DNA of 64,000 nucleotides from CBDCUF01 sp965222525 (GTDB lineage Bacteria > Pseudomonadota > Alphaproteobacteria > Rickettsiales > UBA8987), in the NCBI GenBank assembly GCA_965222525.1, contig OZ244955.1, positions 1,488,001-1,552,000 of the forward strand, written 5' to 3'. The translations under genes were made by a program, and so were the position numbers. Shown here piece by piece: positions 54,429 to 63,796 of this stretch; positions within the stretch are counted from its first letter, which is position 1; every line of letters begins with the position of its first letter. Below the pieces are notes generated by a model. The model was given only the letters and a program-made list of their open reading frames with translations. It searched no databases and was not told where the DNA came from.

Positions 54429-55187
54429 ATGAAAACAGAAAAAACGGTTGATTTCGGGTTCAGGAAAGTTGCGTCAGATGAAAAATCTGGTCTGGTACGG
54501 GAGGTATTTTCCTCGGTTGCAAGCAAGTATGACATAATGAACGACCTGATGAGCGGTGGTCTGCACCGGCCCTGGAAGAACCGCATGGTTTCGATGCTGC
54601 GCCCGTTTAACGACATACGTTTACTTGACCTTGCCGGCGGGACTGGTGATATTGCCTTCCGTTTCCATGAAAAAGCGCAGGGTAGGGGGGTAAAGGCGAA
54701 TATCACGGTGTGTGATATAAATGAGGAGATGCTACGAGAAGGGCGGAACAGGGCGGTTGACCGCAATATTCTGGATATTGACTGGCAGGTTGGTGATGCG
54801 GAGAATCTTCCTTTTGAAGATAACAGTTTTGATTATTGTACGATTGCATTTGGAATCCGTAATGTTACCGATATCCCGCAAGCCCTGAATGAAATCCACC
54901 GTATCCTGAAACCCGGAGGACGGTTTGTCTGCCTTGAATTCAGCCATATTGATAACGACATCCTGGCGAAGGTTTACGACCAGTATTCTTTTAAGGTTAT
55001 CCCGCAAATCGGCCGTATGATAACCGGTGACCGCGATCCATATCAATATCTGGTGGAGAGCATACGTAAATTTCCGAACAAGGATGATTTTGCTGAAATG
55101 ATTACCGCAGCCGGTTTTCAGCATGTTGATTACCAGGTTATGACCCATGGTGTTGTAGCGATTCATAGCGGCTGGAAAGGTAAATAA
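54429..55187 (+). CDS. ubiE: Demethylmenaquinone/ubiquinone C-methyltransferase
   Basis: UbiE methylates the ring of the ubiquinone precursor with SAM. The 252-residue protein has YDIMNDLMSGGLHRPWK, the SAM-binding LLDLAGGTGDIAFRF and FDYCTIAFGIRNVTD, plus the family end segment. The ATG at 54429 is chosen because GGAGGGAGA lies just upstream; an ATG at 54417 is also in frame. ubiB follows after 2 bp. Confidence 0.96.
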   Translation: MKTEKTVDFGFRKVASDEKSGLVREVFSSVASKYDIMNDLMSGGLHRPWKNRMVSMLRPFNDIRLLDLAGGTGDIAFRFHEKAQGRGVKANITVCDINEEMLREGRNRAVDRNILDIDWQVGDAENLPFEDNSFDYCTIAFGIRNVTDIPQALNEIHRILKPGGRFVCLEFSHIDNDILAKVYDQYSFKVIPQIGRMITGDRDPYQYLVESIRKFPNKDDFAEMITAAGFQHVDYQVMTHGVVAIHSGWKGK

Positions 55188-55189
55188 AA

Positions 55190-56746
55190 TTGAGTAATAT
55201 CAAACAGATAATGCACTCGCTGAGTATCTGCCGGACTCTGGCAAAATACGATGCGCTGTTTTTGCTGGAAGATTTGCAGGTACCGAAAACTTTTATCCGT
55301 ATGGTGAAAATGCTTTCGGCACGGAAATATAAAGGGAGTAGGGGGGGCAGGCTGGCAGCGGCATTGCAGGAGTTGGGGCCGACATTTATCAAATTGGGAC
55401 AGGCACTTTCCATGCGTCCTGATTTAATCGGCGAGGATGTGGCGCAGGATTTAGCACATTTGCAGGACAGGCTGCCGCCATTTCCAACCGAACAGGCTCT
55501 GCAGGTGATAAAAAATGAGTTTGGTGAGCCTGCGGATAAATTATTTGCTGATTTCGACAGAACGCCGGTAGCGGCGGCTTCCATAGCGCAGGTGCATTTT
55601 GCTACCGACCATGATGGTAACAGGCTTGCGGTAAAAATTTTGCGTCCTGATGTTGAGGCGGAGTTTGCACGGGATGTGGAGTATTTTTACTGGGTAGCGC
55701 GGGTTGTGGAAAAGCATAATCCACAGTTTGAGCGTTTGCGTTTGCGGGAGGTTGTCGATGTTTTTGCTGGAACTGTAAAGCTTGAGATGGATTTACGTAT
55801 GGAAGCGGCGGCGGCCTCTGAGTTACGTGAAAATTTCAAATGGAGCAAGGATTTGCAGGTGCCGAAAGTTATCTGGCCGCTGACTTCACGCCGTGTTCTG
55901 ACGCTTGAGCGCATCAGTGGTATACGGATTAGTGACAGGGAGGCTATAATCAAGGCCGGGCATGATGTTGACGAGATTCTGCAACGGCTGACACGGGTAT
56001 TTTTCAACCAGGTTTTGCGTGACGGATATTTTCACGCCGATATGCATCCCGGTAATCTGTTTGTTGGTGAAAACGGGCAAATTATTGCGGTTGATTTCGG
56101 GATTATGGGACGGCTTGACCGGCAGACCCGTATTTTCCTTGCTGAAATGGCGCTGGGTTTTTTGCAGCGTGACTATCAGAAGGTTGCTGATGTGCATTTT
56201 GCGGCCGGATATATGCCGGACGGGAAATCACGGGAGATGTTTGCACAGGCTTGCAGGGCGATTGGTGAGCATATACTTGACCGTCCTCAAAGTGAGATTT
56301 CAGTTGCAAAACTGCTTGCGTTGTTATTCAAGGTGACAGAGGATTTTAATATGCCGACACAGCCACAATTATTGCTTCTGCAAAAAACCATGGTGGCGTT
56401 TGAGGGACTTGGCCGCAGTCTGAATCCGCAAGTCAATTTATGGCAGCTTTCTCAACCGGTTATCGAGGGTTGGGTGCGTAAAAATCTTGGCGTTGAAGGA
56501 AAAATCAGGGATAAAATAACAGAAGCAAAATTACTAAATAACAGAATTAATAATCTGCTGCAACTAACTGATTATATTCCACAAATTATATCCAAAGATG
56601 GATTAAAATTATCACCGGAAACGATAGAAAATATTGTCGGAAACAATAGTAATCATAAAAAGGGGAGATTAACTCTCTGGCAAACAATCATAATAACAAT
56701 AATAATCTCAACAATAACTACCTTAGCAATCCTGAGGTTATCCTGA
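55190..56746 (+). CDS. ubiB: UbiB, atypical kinase for ubiquinone synthesis
   Basis: UbiB is an ADCK/ABC1-type atypical kinase required for ubiquinone assembly. The 518-residue protein has the KxGQ motif in FIKLGQALSMRPDLIG, the Ala-rich loop AAASIAQVH, the lysine in AVKILRP, and the active-site HADMHPGN and VDFG. Its C-terminal hydrophobic tail (about residues 495-516) anchors it in the membrane. It starts with TTG at 55190, 2 bp after ubiE. Confidence 0.96.
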   Translation: MSNIKQIMHSLSICRTLAKYDALFLLEDLQVPKTFIRMVKMLSARKYKGSRGGRLAAALQELGPTFIKLGQALSMRPDLIGEDVAQDLAHLQDRLPPFPTEQALQVIKNEFGEPADKLFADFDRTPVAAASIAQVHFATDHDGNRLAVKILRPDVEAEFARDVEYFYWVARVVEKHNPQFERLRLREVVDVFAGTVKLEMDLRMEAAAASELRENFKWSKDLQVPKVIWPLTSRRVLTLERISGIRISDREAIIKAGHDVDEILQRLTRVFFNQVLRDGYFHADMHPGNLFVGENGQIIAVDFGIMGRLDRQTRIFLAEMALGFLQRDYQKVADVHFAAGYMPDGKSREMFAQACRAIGEHILDRPQSEISVAKLLALLFKVTEDFNMPTQPQLLLLQKTMVAFEGLGRSLNPQVNLWQLSQPVIEGWVRKNLGVEGKIRDKITEAKLLNNRINNLLQLTDYIPQIISKDGLKLSPETIENIVGNNSNHKKGRLTLWQTIIITIIISTITTLAILRLS

Positions 56747-56848
56747 CCAATTGTATTATATAAAGCCGCATAATATATATTATGGAAAACAAATGAATCG
56801 TCGAGTCACCTGGGTAAGGGTAATAGTTAGGAGTTAAAGTTATGTGCA

Positions 56849-57418
56849 TCATCTGTTGCGGTTGGATTTTCTTAAACCCGTCAATTCTTTATGTGCCTCG
56901 ATGAAATCTTTCTTTAAATTTTGATATTTCTCACTATTAGTGAAATCCCTGAATTTCTGCCTGTATTTATCAGCAAGGCTGTTTATTGTATCCTGGTATT
57001 CCCCTGTGCCCTTGGTTTCCCTGATTTCTTTCTTATGGTCACGGTGTATGACATCATGAAATAGATTACTGTAGTCATTTTTTGCTGCCGACTCTATCCG
57101 CGCAAAATTTGCTTCAAGCGTTTCCTGCACCCTGATAGAAAGAAAATGCTCAGGAAAACTTTTTCTCTGAATAATTTTTGGCATTATTGTATCCAGTTCT
57201 ACCCCCATGGATTTCGCATGCTTGACAATATCATTCCATATCCCCGGCAGCTCCTTTTTCTCAAGCTCCCGCAATCTGCCGGTTTTTTCTTTCTTTTCTT
57301 CCCGCTCGGCCTTTTGTAGATCCAGACTGTTCCTCCTGTCCCTGCGATCAAGCGCATTCTGAATATAAGCAGGAATAGTCCTGGTTTCAGGTGAATTATT
57401 CAATTCTGTTTGTTCCAT
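56849..57418 (-). CDS. Hypothetical charged helical protein under a Pho-box-like promoter
   Basis: A 189-residue, very charged protein with strong coiled-coil potential in residues ~25-60 (alternating Glu/Lys/Arg) and a basic C-terminus (LTGLRKSNRNR). No known domain, signal peptide or membrane segment. Its promoter copy is nearly identical to those at 10470 and 27375. It lies between ubiB and iscS without operon links. Confidence 0.72.
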   Translation of the reverse strand: MEQTELNNSPETRTIPAYIQNALDRRDRRNSLDLQKAEREEKKEKTGRLRELEKKELPGIWNDIVKHAKSMGVELDTIMPKIIQRKSFPEHFLSIRVQETLEANFARIESAAKNDYSNLFHDVIHRDHKKEIRETKGTGEYQDTINSLADKYRQKFRDFTNSEKYQNLKKDFIEAHKELTGLRKSNRNR

Positions 57419-57450
57419 TGTCCAACACTCCTTTGGTTGCTGATAACAGC

Positions 57451-57483
57451 ATAATACCAGAGAAATGTTACAGCTATATTACA
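57451..57483 (-). promoter_or_regulatory. Pho-box-like promoter (member 8)
   Basis: Minus strand: TGTAATATAGC (57473-57483), TGTAACATTTC (57462-57472), then TCTGGTATTAT, 33 bp before the start at 57418. Confidence 0.6.
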
Positions 57484-57506
57484 AGATTGAAATTTTTTCA
57501 AAAAAT

Positions 57507-58622
57507 CTACTGAATTCCGGATTCTGAATTCTGGACTCTACTGCAATTCCTCCGCCAGACCTCAAGGAATCGGTTGATTTCGGGTTTGGTGGTGTTGTGG
57601 CCGAGGCTGATGCGGATGGCGGTTTCGGCGATTTCTTTATCAACACCCATTGCAAGCAGGACATGTGATGTGTTTACTTTGCCGGATGAACAGGCGGAAC
57701 CGGCGCTTACGGCAATTCCTTCCAGGTCGAAGTTTATCAGTTGGGTTTCACTTTTCATCTTGCCTGCACCCATAGCGACACAGATTGTATTAGGCAATCT
57801 GTCCACATTTTCACCGAAAATCACAATATCAGGAGAGATTTTTTTCAGTTCTTCCTCCATATAATCCCGCAAATCCGGTTTCATAATCGGGATATTTTCC
57901 GCAGCCACCCCGAATCCGGCTATAGCGGCTACATTCTCCGTACCGGCACGGAATCCTTCCTCCTGTCCACCGCCAGTAATTTCTGCTCCCAACTCAAGTC
58001 CTTTTTTCATTATGAGCGCTGCCGCCCCCTGCACACCACCGATTTTATGCGCTGAAACCGTCATCATATCGACATTCAGATTGTTAAAATCAACCGGAAT
58101 CTTGCCGAAAGCCTGCACCGCATCACAATGCAGAAACCCGCCATGCTCATAAACAATCTTTGCAATCTCGCTGACAGGCTGTATCACTCCAGTTTCGTTA
58201 TTGGCTAGCATAAACGATGCCAGCCCCTTACCCTGTTGATTTTGCAATATATTTTCCAGCTTATCAAGCCGGATAATTCCATTCTCATCAACCGGAATCA
58301 GTATAGCATTACGGGTTTCGGCAGGTTTTAGCACCGATATATGCTCAGTCGCCGAAACAGCGATAAAATCAGTTCCTTTCAACCCTTTTATCGCAAGATT
58401 ATTGGCTTCCGTACCGGAACCGGTAAAGATTATCTGCGCACCTTCCCCTCCTGCCGCATGTGCAACCTGCCTCCGGGCTTTGCTGGTAATACTATGTGCC
58501 TTGCGACCAAAACTATGTACCGATGAGGCGTTAAACGGCTGTGCCATAATTTCAGCCATAACCTCCACCACCTCCGGCCTCACAGGGGCAGTTGCATTAT
58601 AATCGAGATATATTTTTTGCAT
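57507..58622 (-). CDS. iscS: Cysteine desulfurase (NifS/IscS family)
   Basis: A 371-residue PLP enzyme that takes sulfur from cysteine for Fe-S clusters. The PLP lysine is Lys193 (SAHKIGG) and the persulfide cysteine is Cys311 in GSACSSG. It resembles the shorter NifS-like copies found beside IscR in alphaproteobacteria. The last ~8 residues (VQNSESGIQ) are encoded by a repeat-like sequence. It is third in the apparent cysE-iscR-iscS operon. Confidence 0.94.
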   Translation of the reverse strand: MQKIYLDYNATAPVRPEVVEVMAEIMAQPFNASSVHSFGRKAHSITSKARRQVAHAAGGEGAQIIFTGSGTEANNLAIKGLKGTDFIAVSATEHISVLKPAETRNAILIPVDENGIIRLDKLENILQNQQGKGLASFMLANNETGVIQPVSEIAKIVYEHGGFLHCDAVQAFGKIPVDFNNLNVDMMTVSAHKIGGVQGAAALIMKKGLELGAEITGGGQEEGFRAGTENVAAIAGFGVAAENIPIMKPDLRDYMEEELKKISPDIVIFGENVDRLPNTICVAMGAGKMKSETQLINFDLEGIAVSAGSACSSGKVNTSHVLLAMGVDKEIAETAIRISLGHNTTKPEINRFLEVWRRNCSRVQNSESGIQ

Positions 58623-58679
58623 TAGGTTACAGGTTTTAGGTTACAGGTTATAGCAGGATAGTAGTGAGGAATGGTCATT

Positions 58680-59114
58680 TTAACACGACATTCCCTTATC
58701 GGCAGTAGAATTATCGCAAACATCTGCCAGAGTTATTCCGTTCAGGTAACCATAAATATGCCTGCCGAGGCCCGACCATAAATCATGAGTCAGACAGCGG
58801 GATTTATCCGACATACAGCCCTTTTCCGGGTTATGGTTACAGCGGGTCATTTCTATACTTTCATCAACCGCTGTGATTATATCGGATATGGGAACTTCAT
58901 TAGCCTCCCGTGCAAGAAAGTAGCCTCCACCCGGCCCGCGTACTGATTCCACCAATCCAGCCGCTTTTAACTGCGCAAAAATCTGCTCCAGATATGCAAC
59001 CGTAATCCCCTGGCTTTCGGCTATGCCGGACAAGGGGGTTGGTTGCTCGCTCTCACGTATGGCAATATCCACCATTGCCATCACCGCATAGCGTCCTTTT
59101 GTTGTTAGCATCAT
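58680..59114 (-). CDS. iscR: Rrf2-family Fe-S regulator IscR
   Basis: A 144-residue Rrf2 protein: an N-terminal winged helix (GRYAVMAMVDIA, AYLEQIFAQLKAAGLVESVRGPGGGY) and the 2Fe-2S site Cys92, Cys100, Cys107 with His110 (RCNHNPEKGC, then RCLTH). IscR senses cluster status and represses the isc genes. It lies between cysE and iscS on the same strand, matching this role. The start may be either of two adjacent ATGs. Confidence 0.94.
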   Translation of the reverse strand: MMLTTKGRYAVMAMVDIAIRESEQPTPLSGIAESQGITVAYLEQIFAQLKAAGLVESVRGPGGGYFLAREANEVPISDIITAVDESIEMTRCNHNPEKGCMSDKSRCLTHDLWSGLGRHIYGYLNGITLADVCDNSTADKGMSC

Positions 59115-59136
59115 ATCCGTGACTCGTGGTTAGTGA

Positions 59137-59850
59137 CTAGTTTTTATCCCACTTTTCGGCAGTATCCTCGATATTTTCATCATGGGATTCAAGTTCTTCA
59201 ATACGCTTTTTCATAGCCTGCATTTCTTTCAACATCTTGTTAATCTGGATCTGGCGGGAATCCTGCATGCCCTCAACCGGTGCGCCATATGCGATAAACT
59301 CATCCTCATCCACAACTTTCTGCCCTTTACTCTTGGCTACCCGTGCAGGTACACCGACCATAATCTCATGTTCCTTTACATCCTTTACCACTACCGCATT
59401 CGAGCCTATCCGCGCACAATCTGCAACCTTTATCGCTCCAAGTAACTGCGCACCGGAGCCGATAATAACATTATTACCAATCTGCGGGTGACGCAGTGCC
59501 CCCTTTTCATCATCATGCGGAGATACCCCGCCCAGAGTAACCCCATGATATATCGTAACATTATCACCTATAGTAGCAGTCTCACCAATCACTACCCCCA
59601 TACCATGGTCGATAAACAGATTCTTGCCGATTTTCGCACCAGGATGAATCTCAATGCCGGTAATAAACCGGGATACCTGCGAAAGCCAGCGTGCCAGAAA
59701 TCGCCAGTTTTTCTTCCATAACCAGTGGCATATACGGTGACTCATAAGCGCATGCACTCCCGGATAGCAGAAGAATATTTCCAGCCGCGACCTTGCCGCC
59801 GGATCACGGTCAAAAAATGAATCAATTTCCCTGGTCATTTTCCTGAACAT
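59137..59850 (-). CDS. cysE: Serine O-acetyltransferase
   Basis: CysE makes O-acetylserine, the precursor of cysteine. The 237-residue protein has a short N-terminal helical part and a left-handed beta helix of hexapeptide repeats with IDHGMGVVIGETATIGDNVTIYHGVTLGG, carrying the catalytic Asp-His. A charged C-terminal helix extends it. It is first in the cysE-iscR-iscS cluster, tying cysteine supply to Fe-S assembly. Confidence 0.95.
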   Translation of the reverse strand: MFRKMTREIDSFFDRDPAARSRLEIFFCYPGVHALMSHRICHWLWKKNWRFLARWLSQVSRFITGIEIHPGAKIGKNLFIDHGMGVVIGETATIGDNVTIYHGVTLGGVSPHDDEKGALRHPQIGNNVIIGSGAQLLGAIKVADCARIGSNAVVVKDVKEHEIMVGVPARVAKSKGQKVVDEDEFIAYGAPVEGMQDSRQIQINKMLKEMQAMKKRIEELESHDENIEDTAEKWDKN

Positions 59851-60136
59851 CTTTTGTCATCCCGAATTCATTTCGGGATCCATTTATCCCACGACTGAAC
59901 TTTGGCAACTTGTTTGTGTCCAATTCATTTTGGTACTCCCGACTATAAGCAGTTAGCAATTGTTACTTTGATAGATGGATCCTGAAACAAGTTCAGGATG
60001 ACAACCATGCAAACGCAACACCTCCTCTTTCAGTAAAATTTCCTTTACTTCCTGAACACAAACTTATATAAAGTGCAATTCCTTGCTAGCGCCCTGTAGC
60101 TCTAAAATAAGTAGATAATTCAGTCAAGTATTTCCT
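59851..60136. repeat. Spacer with TGTCATCC palindromes
   Basis: Two copies of the interspersed palindrome face each other: TGTCATCCCGAATTCATTTC at about 59855 and ATGGATCCTGAAACAAGTTC ending at about 60002. I see no gene. Confidence 0.6.
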
Positions 60137-60838
60137 ATGCCAGAAGTCATATTTACCGGTCCTGAAGGTCGTATCGAGGGCAGGTACCATCATAATGAGG
60201 ATAAAAGTTCTCCGGCCGCACTGGTCCTGCATCCCCATCCCAAACATGGTGGTACGATGAATAACAAGGTAGTGTATAACCTCTACCAGTGTTTCGCACG
60301 TAATGGGTTTTCTGTGTTGAGGTTTAATTTCCGCGGGGTTGGACGTTCGCAGGGTACTTTTGATAAGGGTATCGGTGAGCTTAGTGATGCTGCAACCGCT
60401 CTTGACTGGCTGCAGCAGCAGAATCCTGATGCGGTTACTTTCTGGGTGGGTGGTTTTTCCTTTGGCGCATGGCTTTCAATGCAACTCCTGATGCGTCGGC
60501 CTGAACTGGAGAGTTTTATTGTAGCCTCTCCTCCGGCCAATATGTATGACTTTAATTTCCTGGCGCCCTGCCCGCGTTCGGGAATGTTCATACAGGGTGA
60601 TCAGGACAGTATCGTCAATGAAGAGGATGTATCCAGGCTTTCTGATAAACTTAACCGTCAGAAGGGTGTGGAGGTGGATTACCGTGTGGTGAGCGGTGCC
60701 GATCATTTTTTCCGCGACAAGCTCGACCAGTTAAGTGAGCATGTCGATGATTATATCGGTAAGCATATCGGGGCAATTAAGGAACGCGGGCAGATCAGGC
60801 CGGACAGAAGACGCCGCCAGTTACCGAAGACGAGCTGA
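60137..60838 (+). CDS. Alpha/beta hydrolase
   Basis: A 233-residue alpha/beta hydrolase. LVLHPHPKHGGTMNNKVVYNL and RFNFRGVGRSQGTFDKG are typical of the small, conserved alphaproteobacterial group related to COG2945. The nucleophile Ser is in GGFSFGAW, Asp in QGDQDSIV and His in SGADHFF, so the triad is complete. Substrate unknown. Its 3' end overlaps that of anmK on the opposite strand by 44 bp. Confidence 0.9.
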   Translation: MPEVIFTGPEGRIEGRYHHNEDKSSPAALVLHPHPKHGGTMNNKVVYNLYQCFARNGFSVLRFNFRGVGRSQGTFDKGIGELSDAATALDWLQQQNPDAVTFWVGGFSFGAWLSMQLLMRRPELESFIVASPPANMYDFNFLAPCPRSGMFIQGDQDSIVNEEDVSRLSDKLNRQKGVEVDYRVVSGADHFFRDKLDQLSEHVDDYIGKHIGAIKERGQIRPDRRRRQLPKTS

Positions 60839-61898
60839 CACCTGTCGTTGAAGGTAAACTCAGATTAAGCCCATATCGTGAGCGTACCGCCAGAAACGCA
60901 AAAGCCTGCGCTTCCATCGCATCTCCGTTTAGCCCGATATTTTCTGCCGGTTCGGCTGTGGTTTTTATTCTTGAGGATAATTCCTGCATCAGTTGCGGAT
61001 TTTTACGTCCACCGCCACAGATATACCATTTCTGCGGAACTTCAGAAAAATATTTCAATCCATATGCAACTGTTTCTGCGGTAAAGGCGGTTAGTGTAGC
61101 TGCACCGTCTTCCAGTGACAAATTCCTGACCGCATTGGCTGAAAAATGGTTCCTGTCCAAAGATTTCGGTGGTTTTATATCAAAATAAGGATTCGATAAT
61201 AACTCCTGTAAAATATCTTCATTAACTTTTCCGCTTGCCGCAATCCTTCCATTTTCATCATAGTTCTGGCCGGTATGCTGATATACCCAGTCATCAATCA
61301 TCGCATTACCAGGTCCGGTATCAAATGCGATAATATCCTCCTCCGAACGACCGCCGATATAGGTTACATTCGCCACCCCGCCTATATTCAGGATAGCCAG
61401 TGACTTCGGCAAGTCCCGCGCCAACGCAGCATGAAACAGCGGTACCAGCGGGGCACCCTGCCCCCCTGCCCTGACGTCTGCACTGCGAAAATCACACACC
61501 ACATCTATCCCGCATTCCCTGGCAAGTAACTCACCATCGCCCACCTGAACAGTAACCCCCTCGTCAGGGCGATGGTCGATAGTCTGCCCGTGGAAGCCTA
61601 TTACATCCACATCCTGTGGGGCCAGCCCTGCCTTGTCCAGTAAATCCGCCACTGCCTGCGCATGTATGAGGGTAAGCTCCCGCTCGGTTTGCTCATTATT
61701 TTTCCGCCCGGCAATCATATCCCGTAATTTCTGCCGGAAATCCTTACTATATGCAACCGAGTGAAACACCCCCATCTCCTTGATATTTCGTCCATCAGTC
61801 ACCACAACAGCCGCATCCACCCCATCCATAGAAGTCCCGCTCATCAACCCGATCGCTGTCATTTCCCTGTTCATATCTGTTGTGTTTGTCATTGACAT
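60795..61898 (-). CDS. anmK: Anhydro-N-acetylmuramic acid kinase
   Basis: AnmK phosphorylates and opens 1,6-anhydro-MurNAc during peptidoglycan recycling. The 367-residue protein has the ATP-binding GLMSGTSMDGVDAAVV, HGQTIDHRP, NIGGVANVTYI, FDTGPGNAMIDDW and CGGGRKNPQLM motifs. The start at 61898 is chosen for the AAGGA ribosome site just upstream. It implies the cell makes and recycles peptidoglycan. Confidence 0.95.
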   Translation of the reverse strand: MSMTNTTDMNREMTAIGLMSGTSMDGVDAAVVVTDGRNIKEMGVFHSVAYSKDFRQKLRDMIAGRKNNEQTERELTLIHAQAVADLLDKAGLAPQDVDVIGFHGQTIDHRPDEGVTVQVGDGELLARECGIDVVCDFRSADVRAGGQGAPLVPLFHAALARDLPKSLAILNIGGVANVTYIGGRSEEDIIAFDTGPGNAMIDDWVYQHTGQNYDENGRIAASGKVNEDILQELLSNPYFDIKPPKSLDRNHFSANAVRNLSLEDGAATLTAFTAETVAYGLKYFSEVPQKWYICGGGRKNPQLMQELSSRIKTTAEPAENIGLNGDAMEAQAFAFLAVRSRYGLNLSLPSTTGVSSSSVTGGVFCPA

Positions 61899-61941
61899 AT
61901 TTTCCTTGCGCCAGCCTTTCAAGGTAAGATACTTTACGTAA

Positions 61942-62325
61942 ATGGCAATACTTTTCTACCCTGCCCCTGGCACAGTGTTAATATGCGACTTTGATACAGG
62001 TTTCGTTTCCCCCGAAATGACCAAAAAACGCAGGGTTGTTATTGTATCACCAAAGGCAGGCAACAAGCATATATGCTCTGTTGTTCCGTTAAGTACATCT
62101 GAACCTTATACCATCCTTGAACATCATTATGCCCTACCTGCCGGAGAATATCCCTTCCTGCACCCTACAAAGACAGTATGGGCAAAATGCGATATGGTAA
62201 CTTGCGTATCCCGTGAGCGGCTGGACAGAATAAAAGTCAAAGGAAAATACAAGTCTTTTTCACTGAATAAGGATGATTTCCAAAATATAAAAAATGCTCT
62301 GGCAGCTCATTTTGAGATAATATAA
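61942..62325 (+). CDS. PemK/MazF-like toxin or YifN-type protein
   Basis: A 127-residue protein with the PemK/MazF-type N-terminus PAPGTVLICDFDTGFVSPEMTKKRRVVIVSPK and the conserved VVPLSTSEP and VWAKCDMVTCVSRERLDRI segments. MazF-fold toxins are sequence-specific ribonucleases. No antitoxin gene adjoins, so it is orphan or acts differently. It is divergent from anmK. Confidence 0.82.
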   Translation: MAILFYPAPGTVLICDFDTGFVSPEMTKKRRVVIVSPKAGNKHICSVVPLSTSEPYTILEHHYALPAGEYPFLHPTKTVWAKCDMVTCVSRERLDRIKVKGKYKSFSLNKDDFQNIKNALAAHFEII

Positions 62326-62330
62326 CTTGA

Positions 62331-62410
62331 CTATTAAAGGCTTTTGTCTTACTATAAAAGTGTATCCCGTAGGGGCTAGGGCCTGACCGCTGAGTCAGGC
62401 CATTTTTTTT
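62331..62410 (+). ncRNA. Promoter-terminator unit: possible small RNA or tyrS leader
   Basis: A possible promoter (TTGACT near 62331, ACTATA 18 bp later) is followed within about 45 bp by a textbook intrinsic terminator: GGCCTGAC (62380-62387), 6-base loop, GTCAGGCC (62394-62401), then eight T. The short transcript would contain CCCGTAGGGGCTAGG. It might be a small RNA, a terminator for the toxin gene, or a leader for tyrS 79 bp downstream. Confidence 0.45.
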
Positions 62411-62488
62411 GCCTTATCAAGCCATAAGAACCTAATGAAAGTGTAGTAGACAATTCCACTAGACTCAGGATTCCGGACTCCAGGCACT

Positions 62489-63772
62489 ATGAAAAAATTC
62501 AAATCGGAATTTCTCGAGGTGATGAGTCAGCGCGGGTTTATCAGTGATTGCACTGATTATGATGCGCTGGACGAGTTACTTGCTGCCAACCATCCGGTTG
62601 CTGCCTATATCGGTTTTGACTGCACCGCTCCTTCCCTTCATGTTGGCAATTTGATGCAGGCTATGACTCTGCGCTGGTTGCAGAAAACCGGCCATAAGCC
62701 GATTGTGCTTATGGGCGGGGCGACGACAAAAGTCGGCGACCCTTCGGGCAAGGATGAATCACGCAAGATGCTGTCGGAGGCTGATATTCAGGTCAATATG
62801 GAAAGCATAAAAACTGTATTCTCCCGCTTTCTGGATTTCGACAACAGCAATCCCAACCATGCGATTATGGTGAATAACGAGGAATGGCTTGGGGAATTTG
62901 GTTATATTGATTTTCTGCGCGATATAGGACCACATTTTTCGGTCAACCGTATGTTGAGCATGGAAAGCGTTAAACTGCGCATCGAACGTGAGCAGGAGCT
63001 CAGTTTCCTTGAATTCAGTTATATGATTTTGCAGGCTTTTGACTTTGTAGAACTGGCGAGGAATTATGATTGCCGCCTGCAAATCGGCGGTAGCGACCAG
63101 TGGGGAAATATTGTCAACGGGGTTGAACTGGGCAGGAGACTTGCAGCTCGGGATACGGAGGAAGGCAAGAAAATTGGTAAATTATTCGGCCTCACCACCC
63201 CGCTTATCACCACTTCCAGCGGTGCGAAGATGGGGAAAACCGCACAGGGTGCGATGTGGCTTAACCCCGACATGCTCTCACCGTATGATTACTGGCAGTT
63301 CTGGCGCAATACCGAGGATGCGGATGTCGGCCGGTTCATGCGGTTTTTTACCGAGCTGCCGCTGGACGAAATTGCACGGCTTGAGAAGCTGGAGGGTGCG
63401 GAAATCAACCAAGCCAAAATAATTCTTGCCAATGAGGCTACCCGGCTCTGTCATGGTGAGGATGCTGCCAAAACCGCAGAGGAAACCGCCCGCAAGGTTT
63501 TTACCGAAGGTTCGCTGGGGGATGATTTGCCTGTAGTGAAAATTGAGCGGGCACGTCTGGAGGAAGGCATTGCGGCCTTTGCATTGTTCAGGGAAGCAGG
63601 ACTGGCCGAATCCGGTGGCATGGCACGCAAGTTAATCCGTGGCGGGGGCGCGAAAGTTAATGATGTAAAGATTGCGGATGAAAATCAGCAAATAACCACA
63701 TCAGACCTTACTTCCGACAATATAATAAAACTCTCCGCCGGCAAAAAACGCCATATAATTGTTAAAACTTAA
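62489..63772 (+). CDS. tyrS: Tyrosine-tRNA ligase
   Basis: TyrS charges tRNA-Tyr. The 427-residue class I synthetase has the HIGH-type motif in APSLHVGNLMQAM, the tyrosine-pocket segment QIGGSDQWGNIVNG, the KMSKS-type loop as KMGKT, and a C-terminal S4-like RNA-binding domain (ARKLIRGGGAKVNDVKI). Length is normal for the TyrRS S-type group. An intrinsic terminator stands just upstream. Confidence 0.97.
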   Translation: MKKFKSEFLEVMSQRGFISDCTDYDALDELLAANHPVAAYIGFDCTAPSLHVGNLMQAMTLRWLQKTGHKPIVLMGGATTKVGDPSGKDESRKMLSEADIQVNMESIKTVFSRFLDFDNSNPNHAIMVNNEEWLGEFGYIDFLRDIGPHFSVNRMLSMESVKLRIEREQELSFLEFSYMILQAFDFVELARNYDCRLQIGGSDQWGNIVNGVELGRRLAARDTEEGKKIGKLFGLTTPLITTSSGAKMGKTAQGAMWLNPDMLSPYDYWQFWRNTEDADVGRFMRFFTELPLDEIARLEKLEGAEINQAKIILANEATRLCHGEDAAKTAEETARKVFTEGSLGDDLPVVKIERARLEEGIAAFALFREAGLAESGGMARKLIRGGGAKVNDVKIADENQQITTSDLTSDNIIKLSAGKKRHIIVKT

Positions 63773-63796
63773 AGAAAATTACCCTTGCAATAGGCT

